Of a DNA stretch of 21,975 bases, positions 13,501 to 20,846 are shown one piece after another. Both the position numbers and the translations under genes were made by a program. The stretch comes from a virus, in the IMG/VR virus record IMGVR_UViG_3300009124_000114, positions 1 to 21,975 of that record, one strand, 5' to 3'. Numbering within the stretch: position 1 is the first letter of the stretch; each line of letters starts with the position of its first letter. The notes under the pieces are model-generated. The model saw nothing but the letters and a program-made list of their open reading frames with translations. It searched no databases and was not told the DNA's origin.

Positions 13501-13864
13501 CATCGTCGGTGACACTCTCAACAATAGGGACGGATTGAGCAACAGGTCTACCAACCACACGCTCATTTTCCGTTCCAGGAGTTAAGGGAATATGCTTTTG
13601 ACTTTGCGTGCCGTTTCGCGTGTAGATAGTAACGTCTTCAAAATTAAAGTCTCCGTTTGCACTTTCCAGTTGGGTGTCATTAAGAAAGATCGATTTATTT
13701 CCGTCAACTAAACCTTCAATCTCGCCTTCTGAAATCAGGTCAATGACATTTGCGTATTGCCTTGAATCCAGAGAATCTGGCGCGGTTTTGGGAGCACGAC
13801 TGCTGCCGCCGCCGCTACCGCCTTTGCCGCCGCCGCCACCGCCGTAACCGATAATCTCCGTCAT
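10556..13864 (-). CDS. Tail-tip central protein, lambda J-like
   Basis: A 1102-aa tail-tip protein of the lambda gpJ type, which closes the tail tube and contacts the host. It opens with a Gly loop (GYGGGGGGKGGSGGG) followed by the J-type domain containing SLDSRQYANVIDLISEGEIE. Two fibronectin III-like domains can be seen at about 645-750 (PEPPEDLEVLELIP...) and 755-840. The last 60 residues have the pattern FSNAFYQAPEVVITPTDL ... YTATGYGR, a C-terminal beta-sandwich common in phage tail proteins. Length is close to lambda J (1132 aa). The start overlaps the I-like gene (ATGA) and the stop the adhesin start. Confidence 0.95.
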   Translation of the reverse strand: MTEIIGYGGGGGGKGGSGGGSSRAPKTAPDSLDSRQYANVIDLISEGEIEGLVDGNKSIFLNDTQLESANGDFNFEDVTIYTRNGTQSQKHIPLTPGTENERVVGRPVAQSVPIVESVTDDEVDAVRITLSVPSLQKIDNETGDTSGTSVELKIFVQYASGGFVEVISDKISGRTADLYQKDYLIEFERPNPTDNVDVKVERITKDSGNPLKTDAFSWSSMTEIKWAKLTYANSALIGLRVDAEQFNSIPSRKYLIKGVKVKIPNGVTVDSDTGRIIYPQNFVWDGTFAASTWCACPAWILWDLLTSTRYGFGNHIDVSQLDKWAFFAASKYSNELVDDGFGGTEARFSCNTTIQTAEESFKLVNDLLSVMRCQGFWSAGSLTIAQDAPRDPAYLFTMANITEDGFTYSGSSLKTRPTVVVVSYLDIDLKDKAYEVVEDQDGIAKYGVVRKEFDAFACTSRGQAARIGRWILYSERYEKEVVSFTSSLSAGQVVRPGMVIQIADPVIAGERKAGRINASTTTSITVDDTANTDLSFGSGSKLHVILPDGTAETRLVDTIVSGVITVQESFSIAPNVNSIWMLESLGLGASNIQPTLWRVLAIEEQDQMLYTINAVSYNEGKYAYVEDGEELQQRDATNLDVIPEPPEDLEVLELIPLGGTEPTKEVQFVLNGRVAIKITWHWRVPSGQTTKKFRVRYRHEDDNFTEEVIQGTTLDILDAKPGNYQIQVSAISASGVLFSKPALADYTVQGLGAPPADIVDLSLTPTTDTLAILSWDQVDELDVQLGGRIIIRHDPRPLASAEWNSSNRIVDGVSGASTQKQVPLLAGTYFVKAEDFLGNRSVNAVGYEVALPDPDALLTVKTYAEQSLAPPFDGTAVNCAYDATETALLLEPDIYVALGYAVDLYFEVDGQAEYTYKDTFDFGAVYDTIIRRVILSRPTVQTGTDFDDYPGFFDDATGLFDGTTSDSVNAVTYVRTTDDDPAGSPTWGPWTEFVAGVIQGRGIQIKAQLTTTSSNINVAADQLGATLQLRRRTETGTGSSGSAVTFSNAFYQAPEVVITPTDLGANGYVTLSGITGTGFTATLTGATNSGFSYTATGYGRAL

Positions 13865-14490
13865 GCTTTTACCTGAACGGTGTCGATGCCAGCAGAGATA
13901 ACGACACTGCCGGTCAGAGTTCTACCGTAAACGATAGGAACAGGCGTGCCACCACGGCTTGTATTTTGTACGCCTGAGAATGAATACGATCGAGATTTGC
14001 GTGGATCTTGTTCAGTATCTGGGCCTTGCGGAATTACAGGCACAGGAGAAATAGCTTGAGAAATGCCAGTCAACACAAGGCCTGCGCCGATGAAAAACAG
14101 CGCAGACGATCCCCAAGCAGCGCCACCAGCTCCAATACCCGTAACGCCAAATGCACCAGCAAATGCAGTGCCAGCGCCAAAACTTACAGCTGAAAGAGCA
14201 ATCAGTGCAGCGCCAGCAAGAATAGTCAGGCCAGCATTGCCACCAGCACCGACAACTACTGGAACGATTTTGATTTCTTCTCGCCCGACAGGAAAATGAA
14301 GCTCATCCAGCGTCAACGCACGTTCGCCAACCAGCACCTTGTAATGCTGATCGGCCATGTGTTCTTCCAATACAGGAAAATTTGCAATCAACATTCGCAC
14401 CACTTCTGCTGTGGTGCTTAAATCTGCCTCCAATGCAGTTCGACCAACGAACTTGGCGAGCTGCCCGTAAAGCCTGACCTTACGCAACAT
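13861..14490 (-). CDS. Tail assembly protein, lambda I-like
   Basis: A 209-aa protein of the lambda gpI type, needed to assemble the tail tip. The N-terminal ~80 residues have a ubiquitin-like beta-grasp pattern ([16 protein letters not shown] ... [12 protein letters not shown]). The middle is a Gly/Ala-rich hydrophobic block ([20 protein letters not shown], then [20 protein letters not shown]), and the tail ends with the [20 protein letters not shown] segment typical of these proteins. Start 14490 is taken over an upstream reading from 14529, which would overlap the K-like gene more. It overlaps the K-like gene by 11 bases and J by 4. Confidence 0.9.
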   Translation of the reverse strand: MLRKVRLYGQLAKFVGRTALEADLSTTAEVVRMLIANFPVLEEHMADQHYKVLVGERALTLDELHFPVGREEIKIVPVVVGAGGNAGLTILAGAALIALSAVSFGAGTAFAGAFGVTGIGAGGAAWGSSALFFIGAGLVLTGISQAISPVPVIPQGPDTEQDPRKSRSYSFSGVQNTSRGGTPVPIVYGRTLTGSVVISAGIDTVQVKA

Positions 14491-15181
14491 GACGCAGCCG
14501 CCTCCCTGTAACCGATTGTAGCCAGCCACCGTAAATATCTCTACTGCTTAGGCGTCCTGCAAGGTGATGTAGCACCATTCCATCACCGATAAATACGGCG
14601 CAGTGATTCAAGCCTTTGCCGTTAATCTGCATCAGCAACAGGTCGCCACGCTCCAGTGGTTCGTTTTCAGCCAGTTGGCGGAATCCTGTTGCAGCCCAAG
14701 CGCCATCAAACATAGGCGCATTCATGAACAGTTCTGGTGTTGCAGGACGATCCCAATCACGCAGCATGATTCCTTCTTCTGCATACCAGTCACGCGCCAA
14801 AGTCCAGCAGTCGTTGACGGCCCAAGTCCATTGTCTGCCGATTAAAGGGGCCTTGTAGCCGCAGGGGCAGTATTCGCCCCAGCGCTCAATTCGCGGGTTG
14901 ACGATGTACCAAGGCAGACCGTGTTTTTCTGCTGAAACTCGATCGGCTTCGCTGGCAACTGGTGCGGTATGCGGGTGGCTGTGAACAATGCCGATGATCT
15001 CGCCAGCATCTGATGCAGCAGCGTAATCCTCAGGATTCAGCACAAACATATCTTCCCTACTGTGCGCCATATTGCGGCATGGCCAATACCGCTCACGACC
15101 TTTGATGACAACGACCAAACCAACTGACTCCCAAGGATCGCGGTCTTTAGCGTCTTGTAATGCAGCGTCGCGCCAAGTCAT
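14480..15181 (-). CDS. Tail-tip protein with JAMM and NlpC/P60 domains, lambda K-like
   Basis: A 233-aa fusion of two peptidase domains, as in lambda gpK. The first ~100 residues are a JAMM (Mov34/MPN) domain: Glu18, then HSHP with His67 and His69 followed by seven residues and SEAD (Ser77, Asp80), matching HxH(x7)SxxD. The second is an NlpC/P60 domain: Cys125 in [10 protein letters not shown], His193 in [11 protein letters not shown], and a further His near 205. NlpC/P60 may cut peptidoglycan at entry and JAMM process a tail-tip partner, by family knowledge. Start and stop overlap the neighbours by 4 and 11 bases. Confidence 0.93.
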   Translation of the reverse strand: MTWRDAALQDAKDRDPWESVGLVVVIKGRERYWPCRNMAHSREDMFVLNPEDYAAASDAGEIIGIVHSHPHTAPVASEADRVSAEKHGLPWYIVNPRIERWGEYCPCGYKAPLIGRQWTWAVNDCWTLARDWYAEEGIMLRDWDRPATPELFMNAPMFDGAWAATGFRQLAENEPLERGDLLLMQINGKGLNHCAVFIGDGMVLHHLAGRLSSRDIYGGWLQSVTGRRLRHVA

Positions 15182-16023
15182 GCAAAGAAAGTGCCAATGC
15201 CTGGATAGCCACCAAATGGCAGCTCATTATTCTCGCCAAACCTAGCCTCGCAGCTACTCTGCTTCTTACCGCAAACGTCCTCCGATGCATTTACAGCAGG
15301 GTTATCATTAGCGTCAAAGTAATCAGTGCCTGTGTAACCGCACTCTGCGGATCGGTACACCCACTGACAACGGCTAATGCACTGACGTTTTGGTGCCCGA
15401 ACACCTGCAAGGTCAAAAGCACTTGCAAGCTCAAATTCAACCAGATTACGATTCTCAGTTGATTTTCGATCTACGTAATAAACTTCGATTGGGAATAATG
15501 CTGATGGATCTGGTGTGCCGTAGGGGTTGCCAAGGGTAGCGACAAAAGTATCGCCTCCTTGGGTCGTTATTAAGCTGCCCCCTTGAGTGACCAATGGAGA
15601 TACCACTGAGTTGAAGTTCGCGTCATCGATATAACGTGCCAAGGTGCGGAGACGTGTAACCTTTGCACCTTCCAAGCCATTTGGCAGTGTCGCTAGCAGC
15701 GCTGTGATTGTGCTGAGAATGTTACTGACTCTCAGCGTGGGTCTTGGTAGGCTCCCTTGACCAGAATAAGCAAAGCCGTCGGCTTCAATTGGCAAGGCTA
15801 TGTATGTTCTTCCGCCAAATACCAAGTCGTTGCCGGAGTTTTGCTGCGTGCCGTTATGGAAGTAATAGGTCTCGTCCACACCGTGCTGGCTTACATTCAG
15901 TTGAAGCTGAAACAGCTCAATGATCGCAGTAGGGCTTATCCCCTGCAGGTCGCCAGTTATCGCCGCACTAGATTCAGTGTCGGTATAACCGACATCCCAG
16001 TAACCGGAGACAACGTAAGCCAT
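15178..16023 (-). CDS. Minor tail protein, lambda L-like, with Fe-S cysteines
   Basis: A 281-aa tail-tip protein of the lambda gpL type. The N-terminal two-thirds are beta-rich ([43 protein letters not shown]), followed by a C-terminal metal-binding domain with Cys219, Cys228, Cys251 and Cys258. The spacings 9, 23 and 7 equal those I recall for the Fe-S cluster cysteines of lambda gpL (173, 182, 205, 212), so a [4Fe-4S] cluster is likely. A fifth Cys lies at 215. It overlaps the K-like gene by 4 bases; the gene upstream (16026) is an insertion relative to lambda. Confidence 0.93.
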   Translation of the reverse strand: MAYVVSGYWDVGYTDTESSAAITGDLQGISPTAIIELFQLQLNVSQHGVDETYYFHNGTQQNSGNDLVFGGRTYIALPIEADGFAYSGQGSLPRPTLRVSNILSTITALLATLPNGLEGAKVTRLRTLARYIDDANFNSVVSPLVTQGGSLITTQGGDTFVATLGNPYGTPDPSALFPIEVYYVDRKSTENRNLVEFELASAFDLAGVRAPKRQCISRCQWVYRSAECGYTGTDYFDANDNPAVNASEDVCGKKQSSCEARFGENNELPFGGYPGIGTFFA

Positions 16024-16025
16024 GT

Positions 16026-16448
16026 TCAGCTAATTACGGCTTTGATAATTGCAAAGCCAATAACGATCGCTTCCGACAATGATCCGCCAGTGATGTTACG
16101 AACGTTGATGCTCGCGGAACCAGATCCAGCTTGAGCGTTCAGTAGATACGAACCAGCAGTGCCTCCGCTGACGTGGTTGAGAATAATGATATCGGTAGCA
16201 ACGATCTCGGTGTTGGTCAGCGTGAAAGTCACGGTTGTGTCGGCAGCAAGCGCTGCGGCATTCATTGTGATCTGACCGCATTTCTTGCTAAGGGTGACAC
16301 CCGTGCTTTTGCTGGTGGCTTGCGTGACTGTGCCGCCTTCACCCGCTACGTAGCCAGCCTTGTCTGTATTGAGATTCGTGAAGTTGGCATCAACTTCGGT
16401 GTGAGTGAGTGGTGAGCCCTTGCCAGCTCTAGTTACGATGGTGCTCAT
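16026..16448 (-). CDS. Fibre-like structural protein inserted between M and L
   Basis: A 140-aa protein whose N-terminus MSTIVTRAGKGSPLTHTEVD followed by NFTNLNTDK is a short attachment domain often seen in phage tail-fibre proteins. The remainder is a beta-rich, Ala/Thr-rich domain (ITMNAAALAADTTVTFTLTN) ending in a hydrophobic VIGFAIIKAVIS, resembling small jelly-roll domains. It has a GAGG 8 bases upstream of its ATG. Lambda has no gene here, so it is an added decoration, fibre or receptor-binding protein of the tail tip. Role inferred; a virion location is probable. Confidence 0.7.
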   Translation of the reverse strand: MSTIVTRAGKGSPLTHTEVDANFTNLNTDKAGYVAGEGGTVTQATSKSTGVTLSKKCGQITMNAAALAADTTVTFTLTNTEIVATDIIILNHVSGGTAGSYLLNAQAGSGSASINVRNITGGSLSEAIVIGFAIIKAVIS

Positions 16449-16471
16449 GGAAAAATCCTCTTGGCTGTAGT

Positions 16472-16834
16472 TTAAGGCTCATAGACCTCGCGGAAAGTCG
16501 CAGTAATAGTTTCGCGATTTGCCGCAACCAATTCGCGCTGCCATTCGTCGCACAACCACTTGTAAGACGTTGTGGTGTCTGGCGGGGTCCAATCAAACGA
16601 AGCTGCATCATCAGCCCGTGCGTCAAAAAACGCTTCAATCGCCGTAGCGTTTGCTGTGGTCAAATATTTCCAGGTTAATGACCACTGCTTAGGGTTTTGA
16701 TTCAACCCAAAACTTAAACGCTGCTCATAGCCATCACCAAAAACAACCTTGCGCTGCCGTGGCTGTGAATTTTTTTGCGCCGCAAAATCTGGAGTGGTAT
16801 TTGCGCCAACTGTGGTGTCGTCGAAAGTAGCCAT
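16472..16834 (-). CDS. Minor tail protein, lambda M-like
   Basis: A 120-aa tail-tip protein of the lambda gpM family. The pattern is KVVFGDGYEQRLSFGLN (about 29-45), then WSLTWKYLT and FFDARADDAASFDWTPP with WLCDEWQRE near the end, typical of this beta-rich family. gpM interacts with the tape measure and L. Its start overlaps the tape measure stop (TGATG), so it is translated by coupling. Length agrees with the family. Confidence 0.9.
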   Translation of the reverse strand: MATFDDTTVGANTTPDFAAQKNSQPRQRKVVFGDGYEQRLSFGLNQNPKQWSLTWKYLTTANATAIEAFFDARADDAASFDWTPPDTTTSYKWLCDEWQRELVAANRETITATFREVYEP

Positions 16835-18741
16835 CAGCGTGCCAAGAGTCCTCCAGGTCGTTGCTGCTTTATCAATTCTGCCTGAACAGCGGCAGAAATG
16901 GCAGAACCAAGTTGACGACCTTTGCCTTCATCGCCTTGAACGCTTGTTCCTTGCGCGTTTACGTTGACCACTACATTTGTGCCACCACCAGAAGCTTCAA
17001 CGCCAAGCCGCCCATCTGCACCACGACGAAGCGGCATGATCGCTTCAGGGCCAGCCTCACCCATAAGGCCGGTGCCGTTTGCCATTGGGAATAGCGTTGG
17101 CTTGTTCACCACGCCGCCATAGGCAAAGGGGACGATTTTGTTTTGCGCGAATACATTGCCATTAGCGCTTGGAAACAATCCGCCAATTAAAGTTTTAGTG
17201 CCGAACTGCAAGAATACGCTGGCCAGTGATCGCAAAATGTTAGTCAATGATTCTTGCAGGGTTTGCGCTTCAAATATTGCACCCTCAATAGCGCCGGTCA
17301 CGCTGGAAGTAATGGTGCTTCCGATTGACTTCCAAAGCTCGTCTAAGTTTTGTGATTCAGGCAACAAATCAGCAAGATCTGCCCCTAAGCGCTTAAACGC
17401 TTCCTCTAACGCTTCAGCTTGTTCAACACGTTGCTGGTCAATTGCCAAAATCTGTTCATTCGCGTTGATTTCAGCTTTGCGCAAAGCGAGGGCACCAGCC
17501 AAGGGATCGTCAACCATTTTTTGGTTGGCTTGAAAAATAGCAAGATTTAACTCGGCTAAAACTTGCGCATAGTCATTTTGCTGTTCACGCGCGTCAAGAA
17601 TTGCATTTTCTAAATCAAAAACCTCTTGGAGCATGACGCGACGCTCTTTCGCTGCTTTAACTTGCTTTGCTGTGTCACCGCCAACGGTATCGCCAATTTG
17701 GAAGGGTCTGCCACCACGGAGCCCGTAGCCTTCAGGTGCTTCGCCTTGGCCAAACAACAGTCTGTTGAATTGGGAGCCACTAGTACCAAGTCGATCCACA
17801 AAGCCTTGGCCGTAACTTTTTCCTAGTTCAATAGCCTTGCCCAAATCGCCAGACAAGGCAGCTTGGGAAATTTGAAAGGCAATTTGCACCGCCTTTATCG
17901 TTTCCTCTACGCCTTTGACAACAGTCAGAGTGGCGATTGCGACGCCGCGCAACCCAAACTCAATAACGGAAAACAACGCCTTCCAGTCAGCCTCTGTATT
18001 GAATAACTCGGCAAACACTTCAGTAATGGAAATCAGCGCCGGCATCAGCGCATCCATTAGCTGCATCTGGAAACCTTCAAATGCAAAACTTAACTTAGTG
18101 ATTTGGTCGTTGTAATATTCAGCATTTTGAGCAAACTTGTCACTTAAGTTGTAGTTGAATTCTTCAAGCGATGCGCTGCCGCCATTCAGCAGCGTAATCA
18201 TGTCTGCGCCAGACTTGCCAAACAAATCCATCGCCAGGGCGGCCTTTTCTGGGCCGTCGGGCAAATCCTTAAACTGATCGGCAATTTCACCTAGCAGCTT
18301 GTCGGAAGCTTTAAGCGTTCCGTCGCTGTTTTTTACGGAAACACCAAGCTTTGCATAGGCTTCTGCGTAGCTGGCTGTACCTTCTGCTGCTTCAGATTGC
18401 GTTCGCGCCAATGTACGCAAACCAGTGATCAGCTGCTTTTGACTCACGTCAGCCAGCTTGCCGGCTTGCACATAACCCACCAGCTTTTCTGCTGCAATAC
18501 CAGTGCGAACCTCAAGCTTGCCAAAAGCGTCCGCGGTGTCAGCGGCGGATTTGACATAAGCTGCAAAACCTGAAACAGCTGCTGCAGCAAACAGCGCCCG
18601 AAACGCACCAGCTAATTTGCCAACGCCACTTTGTAAATTTTTAACTTTACCTTGAACGCCTTGCATTGTATTACCAAGGCGCTTAATCTCATTGTCCCCA
18701 GAGACAGAAGCTTTAATTCTGAGCAGAGAATTTTCAATCAT
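16834..18741 (-). CDS. Tape measure protein
   Basis: A 635-aa tape measure protein (lambda H-like), which sets tail length and passes into the host during DNA ejection. Hydrophobic helical segments lie near residues 43-62 (LAGAFRALFAAAAVSGFAAY) and in the middle (VIEFGLRGVAIATLTVVKGV); coiled-coil regions follow around 365-470. The C-terminal hallmark GEAGPEAIMPLRRG lies at about 561-574, then a VVVNVNAQG strand. At about 1.5 angstroms per residue, a value from the literature, the tail would be near 95 nm. The start is 9 bases downstream of the chaperone stop and the stop is coupled to M. Confidence 0.95.
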   Translation of the reverse strand: MIENSLLRIKASVSGDNEIKRLGNTMQGVQGKVKNLQSGVGKLAGAFRALFAAAAVSGFAAYVKSAADTADAFGKLEVRTGIAAEKLVGYVQAGKLADVSQKQLITGLRTLARTQSEAAEGTASYAEAYAKLGVSVKNSDGTLKASDKLLGEIADQFKDLPDGPEKAALAMDLFGKSGADMITLLNGGSASLEEFNYNLSDKFAQNAEYYNDQITKLSFAFEGFQMQLMDALMPALISITEVFAELFNTEADWKALFSVIEFGLRGVAIATLTVVKGVEETIKAVQIAFQISQAALSGDLGKAIELGKSYGQGFVDRLGTSGSQFNRLLFGQGEAPEGYGLRGGRPFQIGDTVGGDTAKQVKAAKERRVMLQEVFDLENAILDAREQQNDYAQVLAELNLAIFQANQKMVDDPLAGALALRKAEINANEQILAIDQQRVEQAEALEEAFKRLGADLADLLPESQNLDELWKSIGSTITSSVTGAIEGAIFEAQTLQESLTNILRSLASVFLQFGTKTLIGGLFPSANGNVFAQNKIVPFAYGGVVNKPTLFPMANGTGLMGEAGPEAIMPLRRGADGRLGVEASGGGTNVVVNVNAQGTSVQGDEGKGRQLGSAISAAVQAELIKQQRPGGLLAR

Positions 18742-18750
18742 GCTGGCGAC

Positions 18751-19409
18751 CTAGTTGTTCAACACTTGCAAAGCAGCAGCTTCGATGACTTGAATTTTCT
18801 CAAGCGTCGAACGCTGGTCATCTATCTCATACAGTTTAAGCACCCATGCAACTGCTGCATAGTCCAAACCTATCAACCCACCCATTGAAACCCGCCATTG
18901 AGTTTGGCACTGCAAGAAAACCTGAAGAGCCTGCCAGTTCTCTTCCCATACCTCAAACTGCGCAGCTTTTGCCGCTTTACGCATAGCGTTGATCTCGCCA
19001 GGGTCCATGCCCTGAGCCATCAAGTCTTCGTAGTTTTCTTCAAATTTGCCGCCCGCTTCGCACCAATGCCGGGCGGCATCTTTTAGTTTTTTGCCGGCGC
19101 TCCCTGAAAGCTGTCGGCGTAGGCATTGATCAATCCTTTCAAAACGAAAGGGTCATCAAACAACTGCGCTTTTGTCGTGTCGTCAAATGGCAAATCCTCG
19201 CCGTCCTCGTCTTTAATGCCAGTCCAGCCGACGACAATGGCATCCACCAAAGCGTCTTCGCCTTCAGCTATTAAGCTGTTGAACTCAGACCTGCTAATTC
19301 GCTTAAAAACTGCCGTAAAGGTCTCTTTCTTGAACTTGCCACCATCGACGGGGATTTCAACGGCAACAGGCCACTTATAAGAAGAGACCTTTTTAAGGAC
19401 AAATGACAT
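18751..19409 (-). CDS. Frameshifted tail assembly chaperone GT fusion (G plus DUF1799-like T)
   Basis: The long form of the tail assembly chaperone, made by a -1 ribosomal slip at 19092-19086. It would be 219 residues: 108 from the G frame, 21 new residues beginning LKDAARHWCEAGG, then the 90-aa open frame starting at 19023. The distal part is DUF1799-like (QFEVWEENWQALQVFLQCQT, then QWRVSMGGLIGLDYAAV). In lambda, gpGT binds the tape measure through its T part. There is no in-frame stop between the heptamer and 18751. A separate start at TTG 19023 or ATG 19020 is possible but has no visible Shine-Dalgarno. Strong inference from sequence and synteny. Confidence 0.88.
19047..19092 (-). promoter_or_regulatory. 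Programmed -1 frameshift signal
   Basis: On the minus strand the heptamer A AAA AAC (19092-19086) sits in the zero frame just before the TAA stop of the G-like gene. A 7-base spacer follows, then a perfect 9-bp GC-rich inverted repeat, TGCCGCCCG with CGGGCGGCA (arms 19070-19078 and 19047-19055), loop 14 bases. Heptamer type, spacer length and hairpin match known bacterial -1 frameshift sites. Confidence 0.9.
19083..19409 (-). CDS. Tail assembly chaperone, lambda G-like
   Basis: A 108-aa protein, the short form of the tail assembly chaperone that helps polymerise the tail tube around the tape measure. It is beta-rich at the start (VAVEIPVDGGKFKKETFTAV), then acidic and helical (FNSLIAEGEDALVDAIVVGW) and ends GAPAKN at the frameshift heptamer. 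Position directly after the major tail protein and before the tape measure is that of lambda G. No clear Shine-Dalgarno precedes ATG 19409. It would be made in excess over the fusion. Confidence 0.88.
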   Translation of the reverse strand: MSFVLKKVSSYKWPVAVEIPVDGGKFKKETFTAVFKRISRSEFNSLIAEGEDALVDAIVVGWTGIKDEDGEDLPFDDTTKAQLFDDPFVLKGLINAYADSFQGAPAKN

Positions 19410-19414
19410 GCAGA

Positions 19415-20359
19415 TCAGGTGTAAACAAGTGTGATTTCGTCATTGCCGGAATCACTTGGCACCATAGTAGTCGGAAGGTTCAACATCACAATCCCCTGAT
19501 CCTCAGAGTAAGTCGGGTTACCTAGCGACAATCCGGTCGCGGGCGAACTCAGCGTGATGATGTTGCCAGCTGATGTGCCGTGAACAATGCTGAGGTTGCC
19601 TAAGGTGCCAGCCACCGCCAAGGCGAAAAAGTCAGCCGTGGCGATCGTTGGGCATTCAATTACAAAGTTGGCAGTCGCTGCACGGTTAGTGATCAATACC
19701 TCCTTCTCAGAGTTGACCAGCTCGCGGTAAACCACCTCGTTGCCAAGGTCAAGCTCTACTGACTGAAGTGCCAAGCCAGTTTCGGAGTACATCTCAAACG
19801 ATGTTGTGTTGGTGTCGTTAAAGATTTGTGGAATGGCTTGATTTTGAAAGGTTAGGGTTGGTGATGCTGTATCAGTCGGGGTGTTGTACTGCCCCGTGAA
19901 CGTGAAGTTGTAAACAGGAATTTGGTTAGCGTTCAAGCTGACAGTAAAAGACCCGCGCGCACCAGTCACGATGTGGCGAATGCCATCATTGTCGATGTAC
20001 ATCGTTACAGAATCAAACGAGGTCGAAACCGGCGCGTAGGTGACAGAGGTCGATGCGACAACGGTTTCACTGAAGCCGCAAGCCTTTAGAAGAGGACCGT
20101 ACTGGGGCGCGGTCCCTGCAGTGCCAGAACCTGAATACTCAACCGTGAACGTAACGGTGACGCGGGTGTTTGCGATCAGCTGAGGGCTATTGCCCAAATA
20201 ACTGCGAATAAGGTCGCGGGAAAGAACCTCAGACTCTGCAGGGCTGATCTCAAGCGCAGAGACTTGGATCGCGTTATCAGCTCCAGTCGGCGTCGGGTCA
20301 GTGCCGTAAGTAACTTCTTCTTTCGCAAGGATTGACCTCACGCGGGCGAGCTTTGCCAT
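19415..20359 (-). CDS. Major tail (tube) protein, lambda V-like
   Basis: A 314-aa major tail tube protein. The N-terminal part has features of siphovirus tube proteins (AKEEVTYGTDPTPTGADNAI, then VTVTFTVEYSGSG and PQYGPLLKACGFSETV), followed by beta strands throughout. The C-terminal region from about 235 (ADFFALAVAGTLGNLSIVHG) continues the beta-rich pattern and may be a small extra domain. GGAG lies 9 bases upstream of the start, and it follows the largest gap in the tail operon (67 bases), in keeping with high expression. It precedes the chaperone gene by 5 bases. Confidence 0.9.
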   Translation of the reverse strand: MAKLARVRSILAKEEVTYGTDPTPTGADNAIQVSALEISPAESEVLSRDLIRSYLGNSPQLIANTRVTVTFTVEYSGSGTAGTAPQYGPLLKACGFSETVVASTSVTYAPVSTSFDSVTMYIDNDGIRHIVTGARGSFTVSLNANQIPVYNFTFTGQYNTPTDTASPTLTFQNQAIPQIFNDTNTTSFEMYSETGLALQSVELDLGNEVVYRELVNSEKEVLITNRAATANFVIECPTIATADFFALAVAGTLGNLSIVHGTSAGNIITLSSPATGLSLGNPTYSEDQGIVMLNLPTTMVPSDSGNDEITLVYT

Positions 20360-20426
20360 TAGTCAGGCTCCGGCACTAAAAAATCTTGTCTTCAGTCTAA
20401 GTTTAACGACTGCCCCAGCCGCCCAT
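20360..20426 (-). promoter_or_regulatory. Leader region of the major tail gene
   Basis: The 67-base gap upstream of the major tail gene, reading toward it on the minus strand, holds a CAGTC...GACTG inverted repeat (10-base loop), a nearby T6 run and the GGAG for the tail gene. It could be a promoter or attenuator, but no strong -35/-10 is visible and the T run is too far from the hairpin for a usual terminator. Confidence 0.3.
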
Positions 20427-20846
20427 TTATGCGCTGGTGAGGTCCACTCGGCTGGTGCGATATTTAACCAGATAGTCCATGGCAATAATTCCGACAGGGA
20501 CATCAGCATCAAAAAAACTGAAGTCTGTTGTTGCAGGATCAATATCTAAGGCGTAACCATTGATGGTGGTGTCAGACATCACTGCATCATGCACTTGCTT
20601 CACGTAAGCGTCAGCGGCGTTGCCTGGTGCATTCGCGCGAACCAAAACAGTAACGCGAACGCGAAAAGTCCATTGGAGCGTGCTTGAAAATTCCTCAATT
20701 GGCTCGTCACTGATTGGCTCGACAATTACAGCAGGAACCTCACCTCGCGCCAATGGCTCCACCCGGTTGCGATAAACGGTTGCCCCGGTGATAGCGTCAA
20801 GATTAGTTTTAAGCCGAGCAAGGATAAGCTCACGCCTTGTCGTCAT
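20427..20846 (-). CDS. Tail terminator protein, lambda U-like
   Basis: A 139-aa protein of the tail terminator type, which caps the tail tube at the head-proximal end. It starts with a helix (RRELILARLKTNLDAI), followed by a GATVYRNRVEPLARGEVPAV loop typical of this family, then strands (TFRVRVTVLVRANA) and a helix (ADAYVKQVHDAVMS). The place immediately before the major tail gene agrees with lambda U. It overlaps the preceding fibre-like gene by 4 bases (ATGA). Confidence 0.85.
   Translation of the reverse strand: MTTRRELILARLKTNLDAITGATVYRNRVEPLARGEVPAVIVEPISDEPIEEFSSTLQWTFRVRVTVLVRANAPGNAADAYVKQVHDAVMSDTTINGYALDIDPATTDFSFFDADVPVGIIAMDYLVKYRTSRVDLTSA

Noticed and set aside
18751-19023. DUF1799-like protein as an independent gene starting at 19023
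   Set aside because: The frame is open upstream to the slippery site and no Shine-Dalgarno precedes 19023; the frameshift fusion explains it better.
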